Source of the DNA: Bacteroidota bacterium
GTDB taxonomy: Bacteria > Bacteroidota > Bacteroidia > Chitinophagales > Chitinophagaceae
DNA length: 64,000 nt
NCBI GenBank assembly: GCA_018267615.1
Contig: JAFDYD010000036.1
Location: 40,739 to 104,738 of the forward strand
Direction of reading: 5' to 3'
Both the position numbers and the translations under genes were made by a program. Below, one piece after another: positions 34,471 to 43,057 of the stretch (the stretch's first letter is position 1; each line of letters opens with the position of its first letter). The notes below the pieces were generated by a model. That model was not told the DNA's origin. It saw only the letters and a list, made by a program, of their open reading frames with translations, and searched no databases.

Positions 34471-35106
34471 TTAATTATTATTCTTGAAGTCGCCACGCTT
34501 CCAGGCCTTGATAAAATCGGCCCAGGCAAGAGGATTAAAGATATTTTGCGGTGGCGCCTGGCCTTGGTAATAATAGCGGCCTGCACTTTGTTTCAAATAG
34601 TAATTGGAAGCTTCTCTTGCATCCGCGGGAAGTGTTCTTGCAAGTAATCTCCGTGTGGTGGCGTCTGTATTTTTTCGCGCTATCTCAATATCATCATCAT
34701 CAACTTTTGTATTTACAAAATCTCTTTCAAATTGTTCGCGCGTTGGCCTGGGCTTAATAATCGTTGCGGGTAAATACAAAGTATCTGCAACCAACAATGA
34801 TAAAATACTATACTGGTTGCCCTGAAGATCGCGCGGAATTTCTACTAACTTGGGTTTGTATCCGATACTGGTGAACTCCAATTTATCACCTTTAAAAACT
34901 GCGATGGAAAATACACCCTGATCATTTGAAATCGTACCGCGGTTTTGTCCTTTGATTGCAATACTTACAGCGGGTATGCCTTTCAGACTATCGGCAGTCA
35001 TCACAATCCCGTAGAATTGAACCACGGAATCTTTTAGTTTATCAAACTGCGCGTGTACAGCAAAAGGTGCGGAGAATAATAAAACGTATAGTACAATTTT
35101 TTTCAT
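34471..35106 (-). CDS. Exported protein with CarboxypepD_reg-like domain
   Basis: A 211-residue exported protein. Signal peptide MKKIVLYVLLFSAPFAVHAQ. Residues about 28-115 form a CarboxypepD_reg-like beta-sandwich (SLKGIPAVSIAIKGQNRGTI, GVFSIAVFKGDKLEFTSIGY) of the kind found at the N-termini of TonB-dependent receptors, but here there is no barrel. The C-terminal half (ADTLYLPATIIKPRPTREQF...) is charged and ends in an asparagine run. Such stand-alone proteins are frequent in Bacteroidota; function unknown. Confidence 0.8.
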   Translation of the reverse strand: MKKIVLYVLLFSAPFAVHAQFDKLKDSVVQFYGIVMTADSLKGIPAVSIAIKGQNRGTISNDQGVFSIAVFKGDKLEFTSIGYKPKLVEIPRDLQGNQYSILSLLVADTLYLPATIIKPRPTREQFERDFVNTKVDDDDIEIARKNTDATTRRLLARTLPADAREASNYYLKQSAGRYYYQGQAPPQNIFNPLAWADFIKAWKRGDFKNNN

Positions 35107-35241
35107 CAGGCCAACTTTTGGTTCTTGCTTAACTTAGCAATCGACTTAATGTTAATAAAGCGTTGATTAATAATCCACATCTGTCGCCAAAAATAAACTT
35201 TATTAACCGTAAATCGTAAACAAAGTAAGGATTGCAATGAT

Positions 35242-35249
35242 TAATTTTG
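35242..35249 (+). promoter_or_regulatory. Candidate -7 box for mrp
   Basis: TAATTTTG fits TAnnTTTG and lies 33 nt before the ATG at 35283. No TTG at the expected -33 spacing. Confidence 0.35.
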
Positions 35250-35282
35250 CCCCAAAATAATGGTTTTAACAAAAAATTGCGC

Positions 35283-36377
35283 ATGACAAAGGAAAAAGTT
35301 TTAGAAGCATTGAGCAATGTTCAGGAACCCGATCTCGGAAAAGATATTGTGACGCTCAATATGGTTAAGGATATAGTTATTGAAGGCAATTATGTTTCAT
35401 TCACGATTGTGCTCACAACACCTGCATGTCCGCTGAAAGATATGATCAAAAATGCCTGTGTAAATGCTGTTCATTCGCTGGTCAATAAGGATGCGGTTGT
35501 GAATATAAAATTTACTGCAAACACAAATTCAAACCGCACGGATCCAAAAACAATTCTTCCCAAAGTAAAAAATATTATCGCTGTCATCAGTGGAAAAGGC
35601 GGTGTTGGAAAAAGTACAGTGGCTTCCAATTTTGCATTGGCATTGGCGCAGGATGGCGCTAAAGTCGGATTGCTTGATGCAGATATATATGGACCGAGTT
35701 TACCAATCATGTTTGGAGTGCGCGGTGAAAGACCAATGATGACGAATGTGGGAGAAAAAGGAATGATTGTTCCGCTGGAAAAATATAATATCAAATTGAT
35801 GAGTATCGGTTTGTTGATCGATGAAAAAAATGCAGTGGTGTGGAGAGGTCCGATGGCGAGCAGTGCAATAAAACAATTTGTATCAGAAGTTTTTTGGGAG
35901 GAGTTGGATTATCTCGTAATCGATATGCCGCCTGGCACAGGTGATATTCATCTCACATTGATGCAAACAGTTCCTGTGACTGGTATCATCGTTGTAACAA
36001 CTCCCCAAGATGTTGCGCTTGCAGATGCAAAAAAAGCGGTTGCTATGTTTGGACAGGCGCAACTAAAAGTCCCGATTATCGGCCTCGTTGAAAACATGAG
36101 TTATTTTATCGCCGAAGAATTGCCCGCTAATAAATATTATATTTTTGGAAAGGAAGGTGGTAAGCGTCTTGCGGAAGAATATGACATTCCATTTCTCGGG
36201 CAGATACCGCTCGTGCAAAATATTCGTGAAGGCGGTGATAAGGGAGTTCCTGTGATGTTAAGCGATGATTCGATTTCGAAACAGGCATTTGAAGAATTTG
36301 CTGGCAATGCCGTGAGAAGTATTTCAATGCTCAATGCGCATATAGGTGTTGATAGAGTTGCGGAAGTGGTCGCCTGA
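35283..36377 (+). CDS. mrp: Mrp/NBP35-type iron-sulfur carrier ATPase
   Basis: P-loop ATPase that carries and delivers Fe-S clusters. From the ATG at 35283 it has 364 residues. N-terminal DUF59/MIP18-like domain (KVLEALSNVQEPDLGKDIVT, TTPACPLKDMIKNAC) is followed by the deviant Walker A VISGKGGVGKSTVASNFA (about 106), Switch LLDADIYGPSLPIMFG and VIDMPPGTGDIHLTL. The usual CxxC of Mrp proteins is not evident in the C-terminal region (VENMSYFIAEELPANKYYIF, where CPxC would be expected), so cluster binding may differ. Confidence 0.92.
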   Translation: MTKEKVLEALSNVQEPDLGKDIVTLNMVKDIVIEGNYVSFTIVLTTPACPLKDMIKNACVNAVHSLVNKDAVVNIKFTANTNSNRTDPKTILPKVKNIIAVISGKGGVGKSTVASNFALALAQDGAKVGLLDADIYGPSLPIMFGVRGERPMMTNVGEKGMIVPLEKYNIKLMSIGLLIDEKNAVVWRGPMASSAIKQFVSEVFWEELDYLVIDMPPGTGDIHLTLMQTVPVTGIIVVTTPQDVALADAKKAVAMFGQAQLKVPIIGLVENMSYFIAEELPANKYYIFGKEGGKRLAEEYDIPFLGQIPLVQNIREGGDKGVPVMLSDDSISKQAFEEFAGNAVRSISMLNAHIGVDRVAEVVA

Positions 36378-36410
36378 ATCTTCATTTAAATTTTTTGATT
36401 TCGGTATTTC

Positions 36411-36444
36411 GGGATTTTTCGATCTCTATAAATCTCGAAATCCC
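36411..36444. repeat. Weak quasi-palindrome of ATTTCGG words
   Basis: GGGATTTTTCGA (36411-36422) pairs with TCGAAATCCC (36435-36444) with a 2-nt bulge. Similar words extend outward (GATTTCGG; AAATCGCC; AAATCGATC) from about 36397 to 36462. Between mrp and the PaiB-like gene, both rightward. Confidence 0.55.
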
Positions 36445-36465
36445 TAAATCGCCAAATCGATCAAT

Positions 36466-36473
36466 TATCTTTG
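36466..36473 (+). promoter_or_regulatory. Candidate -7 box 4 nt before the PaiB-like start codon
   Basis: TATCTTTG is an exact TAnnTTTG and ends 4 nt before the ATG at 36478. A transcript from it would be leaderless or nearly so. Confidence 0.4.
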
Positions 36474-36477
36474 ATTC

Positions 36478-37095
36478 ATGTATAACGTTCCTCATTTCAA
36501 ATCTTCTGATCAGAAAGAAATTATTGCATTCATGCATGCACATCCGTTTATTATTTTATGTGGCGCCGATAGCAACGGACAACCCGTTGCAACGCATGTG
36601 CCGGTATTATTCGAAGAAAAAGATGATAAATTATTTCTTCGTGCACATGTTATGAAAAAGCAGGGACATACAAATGCATTTTCCGAAAATCAACAGGTGT
36701 TGGCAATATTTTATGGACCTCATACTTATGTCAGTGCCAGTTGGTACACAGATAAAAAAACTGCGAGTACATGGAACTACCAGGCTGTTCATGCAAAAGG
36801 CGTTTTGCGTTTTTTAGATGATCAGGACTTGCTCGCAATTCTCACATCGCTGACGGAGAAATTTGAAAACAATCCACATTCGCCATCACTCGTTCAAAAA
36901 ATGGATGAAGAATATGTGCGCAGGATGATGCAGGCTATTATTGCTTTTGAAATTGAGATCGTATCCCTCGAGCATGTTTTTAAATTGAGTCAGAACCGGG
37001 ACGAAAATTCTTATCACAATATCATCCATCAACTCGATCAGCAAGACGCGGATGCAAAGTATATTGCGTCGGAAATGAAAAGAAGGGAGCATTGA
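36478..37095 (+). CDS. PaiB-like FMN-binding protein
   Basis: A 205-residue protein of the FMN_bind_2/PaiB family (split-barrel flavin-binding fold). Diagnostic text: YNVPHFKSSDQKEIIAFMHA at the N-terminus, PVATHVPVLFEEKDDKLFLR, FYGPHTYVSASWYTDK and VPTWNYQAVHAKG-like TWNYQAVHAKGVL. PaiB was described as a negative transcriptional regulator, but the family may be flavin reductases or detoxifying enzymes. The stop is followed directly by a word repeat. Confidence 0.88.
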   Translation: MYNVPHFKSSDQKEIIAFMHAHPFIILCGADSNGQPVATHVPVLFEEKDDKLFLRAHVMKKQGHTNAFSENQQVLAIFYGPHTYVSASWYTDKKTASTWNYQAVHAKGVLRFLDDQDLLAILTSLTEKFENNPHSPSLVQKMDEEYVRRMMQAIIAFEIEIVSLEHVFKLSQNRDENSYHNIIHQLDQQDADAKYIASEMKRREH

Positions 37096-37193
37096 AGGGT
37101 TGAAAGTTTAATAAGTTGATTTGTCGATATGTCGATTGGTCGATACGGCCATTGAGACGACCAATCGACACTTCAACCAATCGATAAATCGAC
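37093..37193. repeat. Octamer-word repeat with 12-bp stem
   Basis: Words GTTGAAAG, GTTGATTT, GTCGATAT, GTCGATTG, GTCGATAC form the left part. GTCGATTGGTCG (37131-37142) pairs perfectly with CGACCAATCGAC (37158-37169); further pairing outward is imperfect. Same vocabulary as 3724 and 4871, but without their conserved core. Confidence 0.8.
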
Positions 37194-37205
37194 AAAAAAA
37201 TAATT

Positions 37206-38090
37206 ATGTATAAAGCTTTTCTAATTGTCATCGCAATGTTCATGACTACATCTTCAAAAAAAATGAATGAAGATTTACCGGCTTTCGACAAAGAAGGACA
37301 TAGAGGCTGCCGCGGATTGATGCCAGAAAATACAATACCGGCGATGATCAAAGCAATTGAAATTGGCGTCACTACTCTTGAAATGGACGCGCTTATCACC
37401 AAGGATAAAAAAGTGATCATATCTCATGACCCTTTTTTCAATCACGAAATTACTACGAAAGAAGATGGAACATATATCGATGCAAAAGACGAAAAGAATT
37501 ATGTTATTTATAAGATGGATTATGCAGAAACGCAAAAATTTGATGTTGGTCTGAAGCCAAATCCGCAATTTCCTGCGCAACAAAAAATGGCTGTACATAA
37601 ACCGCTATTGAGCGATCTGATCGATAGCGTTGAGCAATTCTGCAAGGCTCAAAAAAAGCCATTGCCTTTTTATAATATAGAAACGAAATCACTGGCAACG
37701 ACAGATAATATTTATCACCCCGAACCTGAAGAGTTTGTGAAATTGCTCATGGATGTGATTGTCGCCAAAAAAATTATTTCGAGAGTGATCATTCAATCAT
37801 TTGACCCGCGCACCTTACAAATAGTGGATCAGAAATATCCGATGGTAAAAACTTCTTTGCTTATTGTAGGTTATGACAAAAGAACGCTGGATGCGCAGCT
37901 GGATCAACTTGGTTTTACGCCAACCATCTACAGTCCCGAACAAAACCTGGTTGTCGACTCGCTATTGGATAAATGTCATATGCGCGGAATGAAAGTCATT
38001 CCATGGACTGTCGATGACAAGAGTCGCATCGAAAGATTAAAAAAAATGGGAGTTGATGGAATAATCACTGACTTTCCAAATTTGTTTTAA
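37206..38090 (+). CDS. Glycerophosphodiester phosphodiesterase
   Basis: Hydrolyses glycerophosphodiesters to glycerol-3-phosphate and an alcohol. 294 residues with a hydrophobic N-terminus (MYKAFLIVIAMFMTTSS) that could be a short signal peptide, implying a periplasmic enzyme. GDPD motifs: GHRGCRGLMPENTIPAM (first catalytic His and Glu-Asn), GVTTLEMDALITKDKKVII then SHDPFF (second His), and late VDDKSRIERLKKMGVDGIITDFP. The catalytic set is complete. Confidence 0.92.
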   Translation: MYKAFLIVIAMFMTTSSKKMNEDLPAFDKEGHRGCRGLMPENTIPAMIKAIEIGVTTLEMDALITKDKKVIISHDPFFNHEITTKEDGTYIDAKDEKNYVIYKMDYAETQKFDVGLKPNPQFPAQQKMAVHKPLLSDLIDSVEQFCKAQKKPLPFYNIETKSLATTDNIYHPEPEEFVKLLMDVIVAKKIISRVIIQSFDPRTLQIVDQKYPMVKTSLLIVGYDKRTLDAQLDQLGFTPTIYSPEQNLVVDSLLDKCHMRGMKVIPWTVDDKSRIERLKKMGVDGIITDFPNLF

Positions 38091-38092
38091 CC

Positions 38093-38268
38093 TCTGATTG
38101 AATCACAATAGAATTAAGATCTGAGGTAATCTGATTTATATGAATTGTTATATGAGATTCTTCAAAAAAGGGTTTGTTCATTTTTTGATTGAACTTTCAA
38201 GATCTCACACAGTAAATCAAATAAATCGGAGTGGCTCTAGATACTAAACCAATTATGATTCAATCAGA
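38093..38268. repeat. Imperfect inverted repeat related to the 45232 repeat
   Basis: TCTGATTGAATCACAAT (38093-38109) pairs with ATTATGATTCAATCAGA (38252-38268) with one mismatch. The interior has weaker complementarity (GAGATTCTTC / GATCTC). The word CAATCAGAAGTTC just outside resembles the end of the arm at 45427-45502 (AATCAGAAGTTC). Between two rightward genes. Confidence 0.65.
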
Positions 38269-38273
38269 AGTTC

Positions 38274-38281
38274 TAGTTTTG
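38274..38281 (+). promoter_or_regulatory. Candidate -7 box for pyrF
   Basis: TAGTTTTG fits TAnnTTTG and lies 14 nt before the ATG at 38296, just outside the inverted repeat arm. Confidence 0.35.
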
Positions 38282-38295
38282 CAAAAATCAACTGA

Positions 38296-39096
38296 ATGAA
38301 CCGAAAGCAGCTCGTAGAAATAATCCGGCAGAAAAAATCTTACCTGTGTATCGGGCTCGATACTGATCCTGCAAAAATTCCTTCGCACCTGCTTTCATCT
38401 GCCGATCCTGTTTTTGAATTTAATAAACAGATCATCGATGCCACCAGGGATTATTGTGTGAGTTATAAAATCAATACTGCTTTTTATGAGGCTTCGGGTT
38501 TGAAAGGCTGGGAGTCCATGCAAAAAACAGTTGAATACATTCCTTCTTCGCATTTTAAAATTGCCGATGCTAAAAGAGGTGATATCGGGAACACTTCACA
38601 ACAATATGCGAAAGCTTTTTTCGAAACGATGAATTTCGACGCAATCACAGTGGCGCCATATATGGGTGAAGACAGTGTGCGTCCTTTTTTGGAATATAAA
38701 GATAAATGGGCCATTGTGCTCGGACTAACATCCAACGTTGGCGCTAATGACTTTGAACTGCAAAAACTCGATGGAGAATATTTGTATGAGAAAGTTCTAA
38801 AGACGGTCTCACGTTGGGGCACACCCGAAAATACCATGTTTGTAATTGGCGCTACCCAGTCAGACTGGTTTGAGAAAATCCGGACTCTATTGCCTAAGCA
38901 TTTCTACTTAGTCCCTGGTGTAGGAGCACAGGGTGGAAGTCTCTCTGAAATTTCTGAGCAAGCAATGAACGCTGATTGCGGGCTATTGGTAAATGTTAGT
39001 CGGGCGATTATTTTTGCGTCCAAAAAAGAAGACTTCTCGGAAGCCGCGGCGAGCGTGGCTCGAGACTATCAAAACGAAATGAAGCGGTTTTTTTAA
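38296..39096 (+). CDS. pyrF: Orotidine 5'-phosphate decarboxylase
   Basis: Final step of UMP synthesis, OMP to UMP. 266 residues, the longer type 2 (subfamily 2) enzyme. Features: SYLCIGLDTDPAKIP (residues 15-29), the catalytic cluster FKIADAKRGDIGNTSQQYA (Asp-Lys-Asp-type residues at about 93-98), DAITVAPYMGEDSVRPFL, and VPGVGAQGGSLSE near the phosphate site. It stands alone and converges on kynU 45 nt away. Confidence 0.95.
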   Translation: MNRKQLVEIIRQKKSYLCIGLDTDPAKIPSHLLSSADPVFEFNKQIIDATRDYCVSYKINTAFYEASGLKGWESMQKTVEYIPSSHFKIADAKRGDIGNTSQQYAKAFFETMNFDAITVAPYMGEDSVRPFLEYKDKWAIVLGLTSNVGANDFELQKLDGEYLYEKVLKTVSRWGTPENTMFVIGATQSDWFEKIRTLLPKHFYLVPGVGAQGGSLSEISEQAMNADCGLLVNVSRAIIFASKKEDFSEAAASVARDYQNEMKRFF

Positions 39097-39140
39097 GACT
39101 GAAATAACCAAGTATATCACCAAGAAATTTTTCAGACCTT

Positions 39141-40406
39141 TTAATCCAAGCTTTTTAATATTTCATAAAACCGAAATGCATCTTCAAACGAATTATAAAG
39201 GGGTGCAGGAGCAACTCTGATAACGCCTGGTTCACGGTAATCGACGATGATACCTGCATCAATCATCTTTTGATGAATCTCTTTTCCTTTTTCATGGAAG
39301 TAAAGTGAAAGTTGCGCGCCGCGTTTGTCATTGTCCAAGGGCGTAATAATATCAAAGCGCAAATTGTTGAGTTGATTCAAAAGAAAAATCAAGTAATCTG
39401 TCAGCGCAATACTTTTTGCGCGCAGCGATTTTATATCTGTCGCTTCAAATATTTCAAGCGATGCTTTCAACGAAACCATATTAAAAACCTGTGCGGTGCT
39501 TTGGTTCCACCCGCTCGCGTCTGGTTTTGGTATGAACCCTTTTTCCATTTTGAACCTTGTCCTTTCATCATTGCCCCACCATCCGCCCAGGCGGCGAACT
39601 GATTTATCCTTCGCATATTTTTCATGAATATAAACTCCGCCAACAGCGCCGGGACCTCCATTGAGATATTTGTAGGAACACCATACCGCAAAATCCACAT
39701 TCCAATCATGCAATTGCACCGGCACATTGCCCGCCACATGCGCGAGATCAAAACCTGCGATGATTCCGGATTTGTGGGCGGCATCGGTAATTGATTTCAT
39801 ATCGAATAATTGTCCGCTATAATAATTGATACCGCTAAACAACGAAAGGCAGATTGAATCTTTATGTTTATCGATTGCGGAAAGAATATCTGCATCGCGA
39901 ATAATTTTTTCATTTCCCCTGGGAGAAACTTCAATAATCGCATCAGCGGGATCGAATCCATAAAATGCCACATGCGTTTCAATCGCATATTGATCAGAAG
40001 GAAAAGCGCCTGCTTCCATAATGATCTTATATCTTTCTTTAGAAGGACGATAAAAAGATAGCATCATGAAATGAAGATTCACAGTCAGCGCATTCATCAC
40101 AGTTACTTCTTCTTCCTTGCAACCCATAATTTTTGATAGCGGTTTGCAAAAATTTTGTTGATAAAATAACCATGGATTTTTTGCATGCATATAACCACCG
40201 ACACCGAGTTGTTGCCAGTCATGCAATTCCTGTTGTATGGCAGATTCAACATTTTTTGGTTGTAATCCCAATGAGTTCCCGCAAAAATATATAGCCTCTT
40301 TGCCGTTATGAACAGGAAAATGAAATTGCGATCTGAATGTAGATAACTGATCCTCCTTATCTTTTTTTTGTGCAAACGATAAAGAGGCTTCGTATGGATC
40401 GTTCAT
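39141..40406 (-). CDS. kynU: Kynureninase
   Basis: PLP enzyme cleaving kynurenine to anthranilate and alanine (tryptophan catabolism or NAD precursor supply). 421 residues. Typical text: FYFCGNSLGLQP-like IYFCGNSLGLQPKNVE, GYMHAKNPWLFYQ, GFDLAHVAGNVPVQLHDWNV with the PLP-pairing Asp, and the Schiff-base lysine in AVWCSYKYLNGGPGAVGG (about residue 240). The C-terminal domain has IVDYREPGVIRVAPAPLYN. No other kynurenine-pathway gene is nearby. Confidence 0.95.
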   Translation of the reverse strand: MNDPYEASLSFAQKKDKEDQLSTFRSQFHFPVHNGKEAIYFCGNSLGLQPKNVESAIQQELHDWQQLGVGGYMHAKNPWLFYQQNFCKPLSKIMGCKEEEVTVMNALTVNLHFMMLSFYRPSKERYKIIMEAGAFPSDQYAIETHVAFYGFDPADAIIEVSPRGNEKIIRDADILSAIDKHKDSICLSLFSGINYYSGQLFDMKSITDAAHKSGIIAGFDLAHVAGNVPVQLHDWNVDFAVWCSYKYLNGGPGAVGGVYIHEKYAKDKSVRRLGGWWGNDERTRFKMEKGFIPKPDASGWNQSTAQVFNMVSLKASLEIFEATDIKSLRAKSIALTDYLIFLLNQLNNLRFDIITPLDNDKRGAQLSLYFHEKGKEIHQKMIDAGIIVDYREPGVIRVAPAPLYNSFEDAFRFYEILKSLD

Positions 40407-40468
40407 TGTTTATTTATTTGCGTGTACACTTCTGTGATAATTCTATCATTCTTCAATCAGCAATAAAA

Positions 40469-40501
40469 AAATGGATAACAATATAGAATTGTTATCCATT
40501 T
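40469..40501 (-). terminator. Terminator of the sigma/anti-sigma/DUF4097 operon
   Basis: A perfect 14-bp stem AAATGGATAACAAT/ATTGTTATCCATTT with a 5-nt loop (40469-40482, 40488-40501). On the minus strand it is followed by a T-rich tail (TTTTTTATTG). It lies 49 nt after the DUF4097 gene stop. Confidence 0.75.
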
Positions 40502-40549
40502 CCTGCAAATAATTAATACGCAGCTAGTGTAAAGTTTTTTCGGTTCGCG

Positions 40550-41602
40550 TTATATGCTTGTTTTTGATTTTTTGGAGCTGCGTTTTTCTTCCTTGTCATC
40601 ATCCTCATCATCTTTGCTGCTGCTGTTGTTGTTATTATCCGACACACGCACATTTCCAAAACTACTTTTGATTTTTATCCTTGCTTTGCCATCGCCGGCT
40701 TTTCCTGAATAATCGTGATCGAAGCGCGGACCATTATCATCATCTTCTTTCTGTTCCGAAATTCTAAAATCGGTGTTGTTATGAAAACTTCCGAAACTTG
40801 TATGTACATCGAAGTTTGCAGACAATGCTTTTGTAACCTGCATTTTTATGGTTGAATAAGATTCATATATCGATAGTTCTTCAATATTGTTATCAACGTC
40901 GAATTGTACATTGCCGGAAAACTCGCTCTTGATTTTTACATTACCGCTCACACTTGCGATATGTGATTTGCCGTTGAATTTAAAAGTGATTTCTCCATTG
41001 TGAACGGGTCCCAACGATGCTGTTCCAAACTCGACATCTATTTCATCTACATTGTCCAATTTCCCAGTGGTTAAACTTCCGAACTTGCTGGTTAAATTCA
41101 CTTCACCGGTTAGGTCGGGAACGGTTGTTTTCCCAAAACTATTTTCAATGTTCAAAGGATTTACTGCGGGCATATACACTTTATAATCGATGTAGAATTT
41201 TCTTTCGCCATCGTTATCTCCATCTCTGTTGGGATGATCTTCATTTCTGTTACGCTTCCGATTATTGCCGCGTTCGTTGATATCGCCAATATCTGTTTTA
41301 AAAGCAATAGTGTTGCCGTTGCGGGAGTCTCTGACTTCAATTTCATCCATCATTTCCTGTGCTTTCTGATCACTACTGGCTCTCACGCCAATTTCTATAT
41401 CAACTTTAATTTCGTTTTTATCCCAGGTGGCCACGACAACATTGCCGAATGAATTTTCTATAGACAATTTATCGCTGGACGTAACTGTGTATGACTTGCT
41501 GATCGTTCTTTTTTTATCTATATCATCGTCCGCAAAACTAAATGCGGGCAACAACAGCAGAGCAAGGATTAGGGCGTTAAGCAGATTTATATGCTTTTTC
41601 AT
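40550..41602 (-). CDS. Exported DUF4097-like protein of an ECF operon
   Basis: A 350-residue exported protein. Signal peptide MKKHINLLNALILALLLLPA to about residue 25 (AFSFADD). The rest is a repetitive beta-helix-like fold with recurrent SFG and NSFGNV units (LSIENSFGNVVVATWDKNEI, NIENSFGKTTVPDLTGEVN, SSFGNVRVSD), characteristic of DUF4097 putative adhesins. The C-terminus is a low-complexity Asn/Asp/Lys tail. It overlaps the upstream anti-sigma gene by 26 nt, so it is the third gene of the sigma operon and a likely effector or sensor at the envelope. Function unproven. Confidence 0.82.
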   Translation of the reverse strand: MKKHINLLNALILALLLLPAFSFADDDIDKKRTISKSYTVTSSDKLSIENSFGNVVVATWDKNEIKVDIEIGVRASSDQKAQEMMDEIEVRDSRNGNTIAFKTDIGDINERGNNRKRNRNEDHPNRDGDNDGERKFYIDYKVYMPAVNPLNIENSFGKTTVPDLTGEVNLTSKFGSLTTGKLDNVDEIDVEFGTASLGPVHNGEITFKFNGKSHIASVSGNVKIKSEFSGNVQFDVDNNIEELSIYESYSTIKMQVTKALSANFDVHTSFGSFHNNTDFRISEQKEDDDNGPRFDHDYSGKAGDGKARIKIKSSFGNVRVSDNNNNSSSKDDEDDDKEEKRSSKKSKTSI

Positions 41603-42278
41603 ATTCTGATTTTTTTGAATGATTGATTTGTTTAATGATGTCTAACTGATGATTCAATAGATCTATCTGAAGTTTTAAGTTTTTAATCATGGCTTCAAGT
41701 AACTGCTCACGATTGGAATTTTTTGGCAACTGTTTTTGTAGAGAATGATAAACACTGTCCAGGTTGCGTACATCGCCGGAAAATTTTTTGTAAAGCAATG
41801 GTTCGTCTTTCTCTAGTTTTTTTAATTCATTGTGTTTTATTTCGATCAATTTTGTGTAGTGGTACATTTCTTCAGACATATCGTCTTTGAATTCTTCCAC
41901 TTTTTTTGTGTCATTTTTTGTTTTCACAGGTTTGCGGTTTGCCAACTGTGTAGATGATGAATCAACTACGGGTGCAATCGGCGAGGTCTTAACGCCTGAT
42001 GTATCCACAGGAGGCAGGTCATTTGTTATTTTTGCAACCGGGTCAGTGGTGATTTTGGTATCATTATTACGGCTGAAATACCAGATACCACTGCCTAACA
42101 AAATGACTACTGCTGCGGCGGCGCTCCATCGAAAAAAATTGAACCTGATAACAGGTGTTTCCTGTTTAGTTCGGGGATCGAGTTTTTGATGGACATCATC
42201 CCACACTTTTAGTGCAGGCTCTTCCGAGTCAAACTCTTCCCGATGGTCTTTAATGAACTGTTCTAAACGGCTGCTCAT
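41577..42278 (-). CDS. Probable anti-sigma factor (single-pass membrane protein)
   Basis: A 233-residue protein. A short cytoplasmic N-terminal part (MSSRLEQFIKDHREEFDSEE) is followed by one membrane helix at about residues 50-68 (WSAAAAVVILLGSGIWYF) and a periplasmic part with a long helical, probably coiled-coil, region (about 130-215). That is the layout of Bacteroidota anti-sigma factors, although I see no classical zinc HxxxCxxC motif. Its ATG overlaps the sigma gene stop in ATGA, a strong sign of translational coupling; it also overlaps DUF4097 by 26 nt. Confidence 0.75.
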   Translation of the reverse strand: MSSRLEQFIKDHREEFDSEEPALKVWDDVHQKLDPRTKQETPVIRFNFFRWSAAAAVVILLGSGIWYFSRNNDTKITTDPVAKITNDLPPVDTSGVKTSPIAPVVDSSSTQLANRKPVKTKNDTKKVEEFKDDMSEEMYHYTKLIEIKHNELKKLEKDEPLLYKKFSGDVRNLDSVYHSLQKQLPKNSNREQLLEAMIKNLKLQIDLLNHQLDIIKQINHSKKSEYEKAYKSA

Positions 42279-42889
42279 GATAAGCCTCCTTGTTTTATTA
42301 AGATTAGTAATTTTTGTTTTGCGCGCATGTATTGAGTTCTCACCGTTGCGTGCGACACTCTCAGTATTTCTGCAATCTCTTCATGATCGTATCCTTCAAA
42401 CAAATACAAACTCAACACCGTGCGATATCCATTAGGCAATAATTTCACAGCCTTTTTTATTTCATCTACTTTGAATTGGATATCTTTTTCGTCGAGCGCA
42501 TCTTCCTCTGCTATATAACCGACATTTGTTTTTTCCATATCCACCAGGTCCATTTTCTTTTTTCTCAGGTGGTTGATGGATTTATTGATGACGATTTTTT
42601 TTAACCAGGCTCCGAATGTGGACTTATACTGGAAACTGTCGATGGAACCAAAAGCGTCCGTAAATGCTTCCTGTAATACATCTTCCGCATCTCCCGTATT
42701 GTTCACGATACGCAGGCTCGTGTTATACATCGCTTTCGAATATTTCTGGTATAGCTCTCCAAAACTCCGGGCATCCCGTCGCTTGCATCGCTCAACCAGC
42801 TCATCGTGTAGTATTGGTGCTGTTAATTCCAACCGGCTGTTTTTAAAGTATCTACAATTAAATACACAAAGATTTCGACGATGTTGCAT
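42275..42889 (-). CDS. ECF-type RNA polymerase sigma factor
   Basis: Directs RNA polymerase to a stress or envelope regulon. From the ATG at 42889 (MQHRRNLCVFNC) it has 204 residues; the frame continues to 42964 through the word repeat. A start at a later codon is possible, because the sigma domain proper begins near LHDELVERCKRRDARSFGEL. Region 2 has AMYNTSLRIVNNTGDAEDVLQEAF and region 4 has LPNGYRTVLSLYLFEGYDHEEIAEILRVSHATVRTQ (helix-turn-helix). First gene of a three-gene operon with a probable anti-sigma factor. Confidence 0.92.
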   Translation of the reverse strand: MQHRRNLCVFNCRYFKNSRLELTAPILHDELVERCKRRDARSFGELYQKYSKAMYNTSLRIVNNTGDAEDVLQEAFTDAFGSIDSFQYKSTFGAWLKKIVINKSINHLRKKKMDLVDMEKTNVGYIAEEDALDEKDIQFKVDEIKKAVKLLPNGYRTVLSLYLFEGYDHEEIAEILRVSHATVRTQYMRAKQKLLILIKQGGLS

Positions 42890-42913
42890 GTTAGCAAAAA
42901 AAATTAATAGACT

Positions 42914-43019
42914 AAGGTACAAGACACAAGAGACAAGGTACAAGGCCCAAGTTGCAACTCTCAAGCCTTGAACCTTGTCCCTTGTGCCTTGTCTCTTGTT
43001 CCTTTTTCCTCGTGCCTTA
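42914..43019. repeat. AAGGTAC heptamer inverted repeat in a divergent gap
   Basis: Left arm (42914-42951) reads AAGGTAC, AAGACAC, AAGAGAC, AAGGTAC, AAGGCCC. Right arm (about 42962-43019) reads CCTTGAA, CCTTGTC, CCTTGTG, CCTTGTC, TCTTGTT and imperfect words. It lies between two genes that start outward (sigma factor leftward, acyl-CoA dehydrogenase rightward). Confidence 0.9.
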
Positions 43020-43057
43020 TCTTTTTCTTACTTTAGTGGCTTATAAAATGATTGGCC

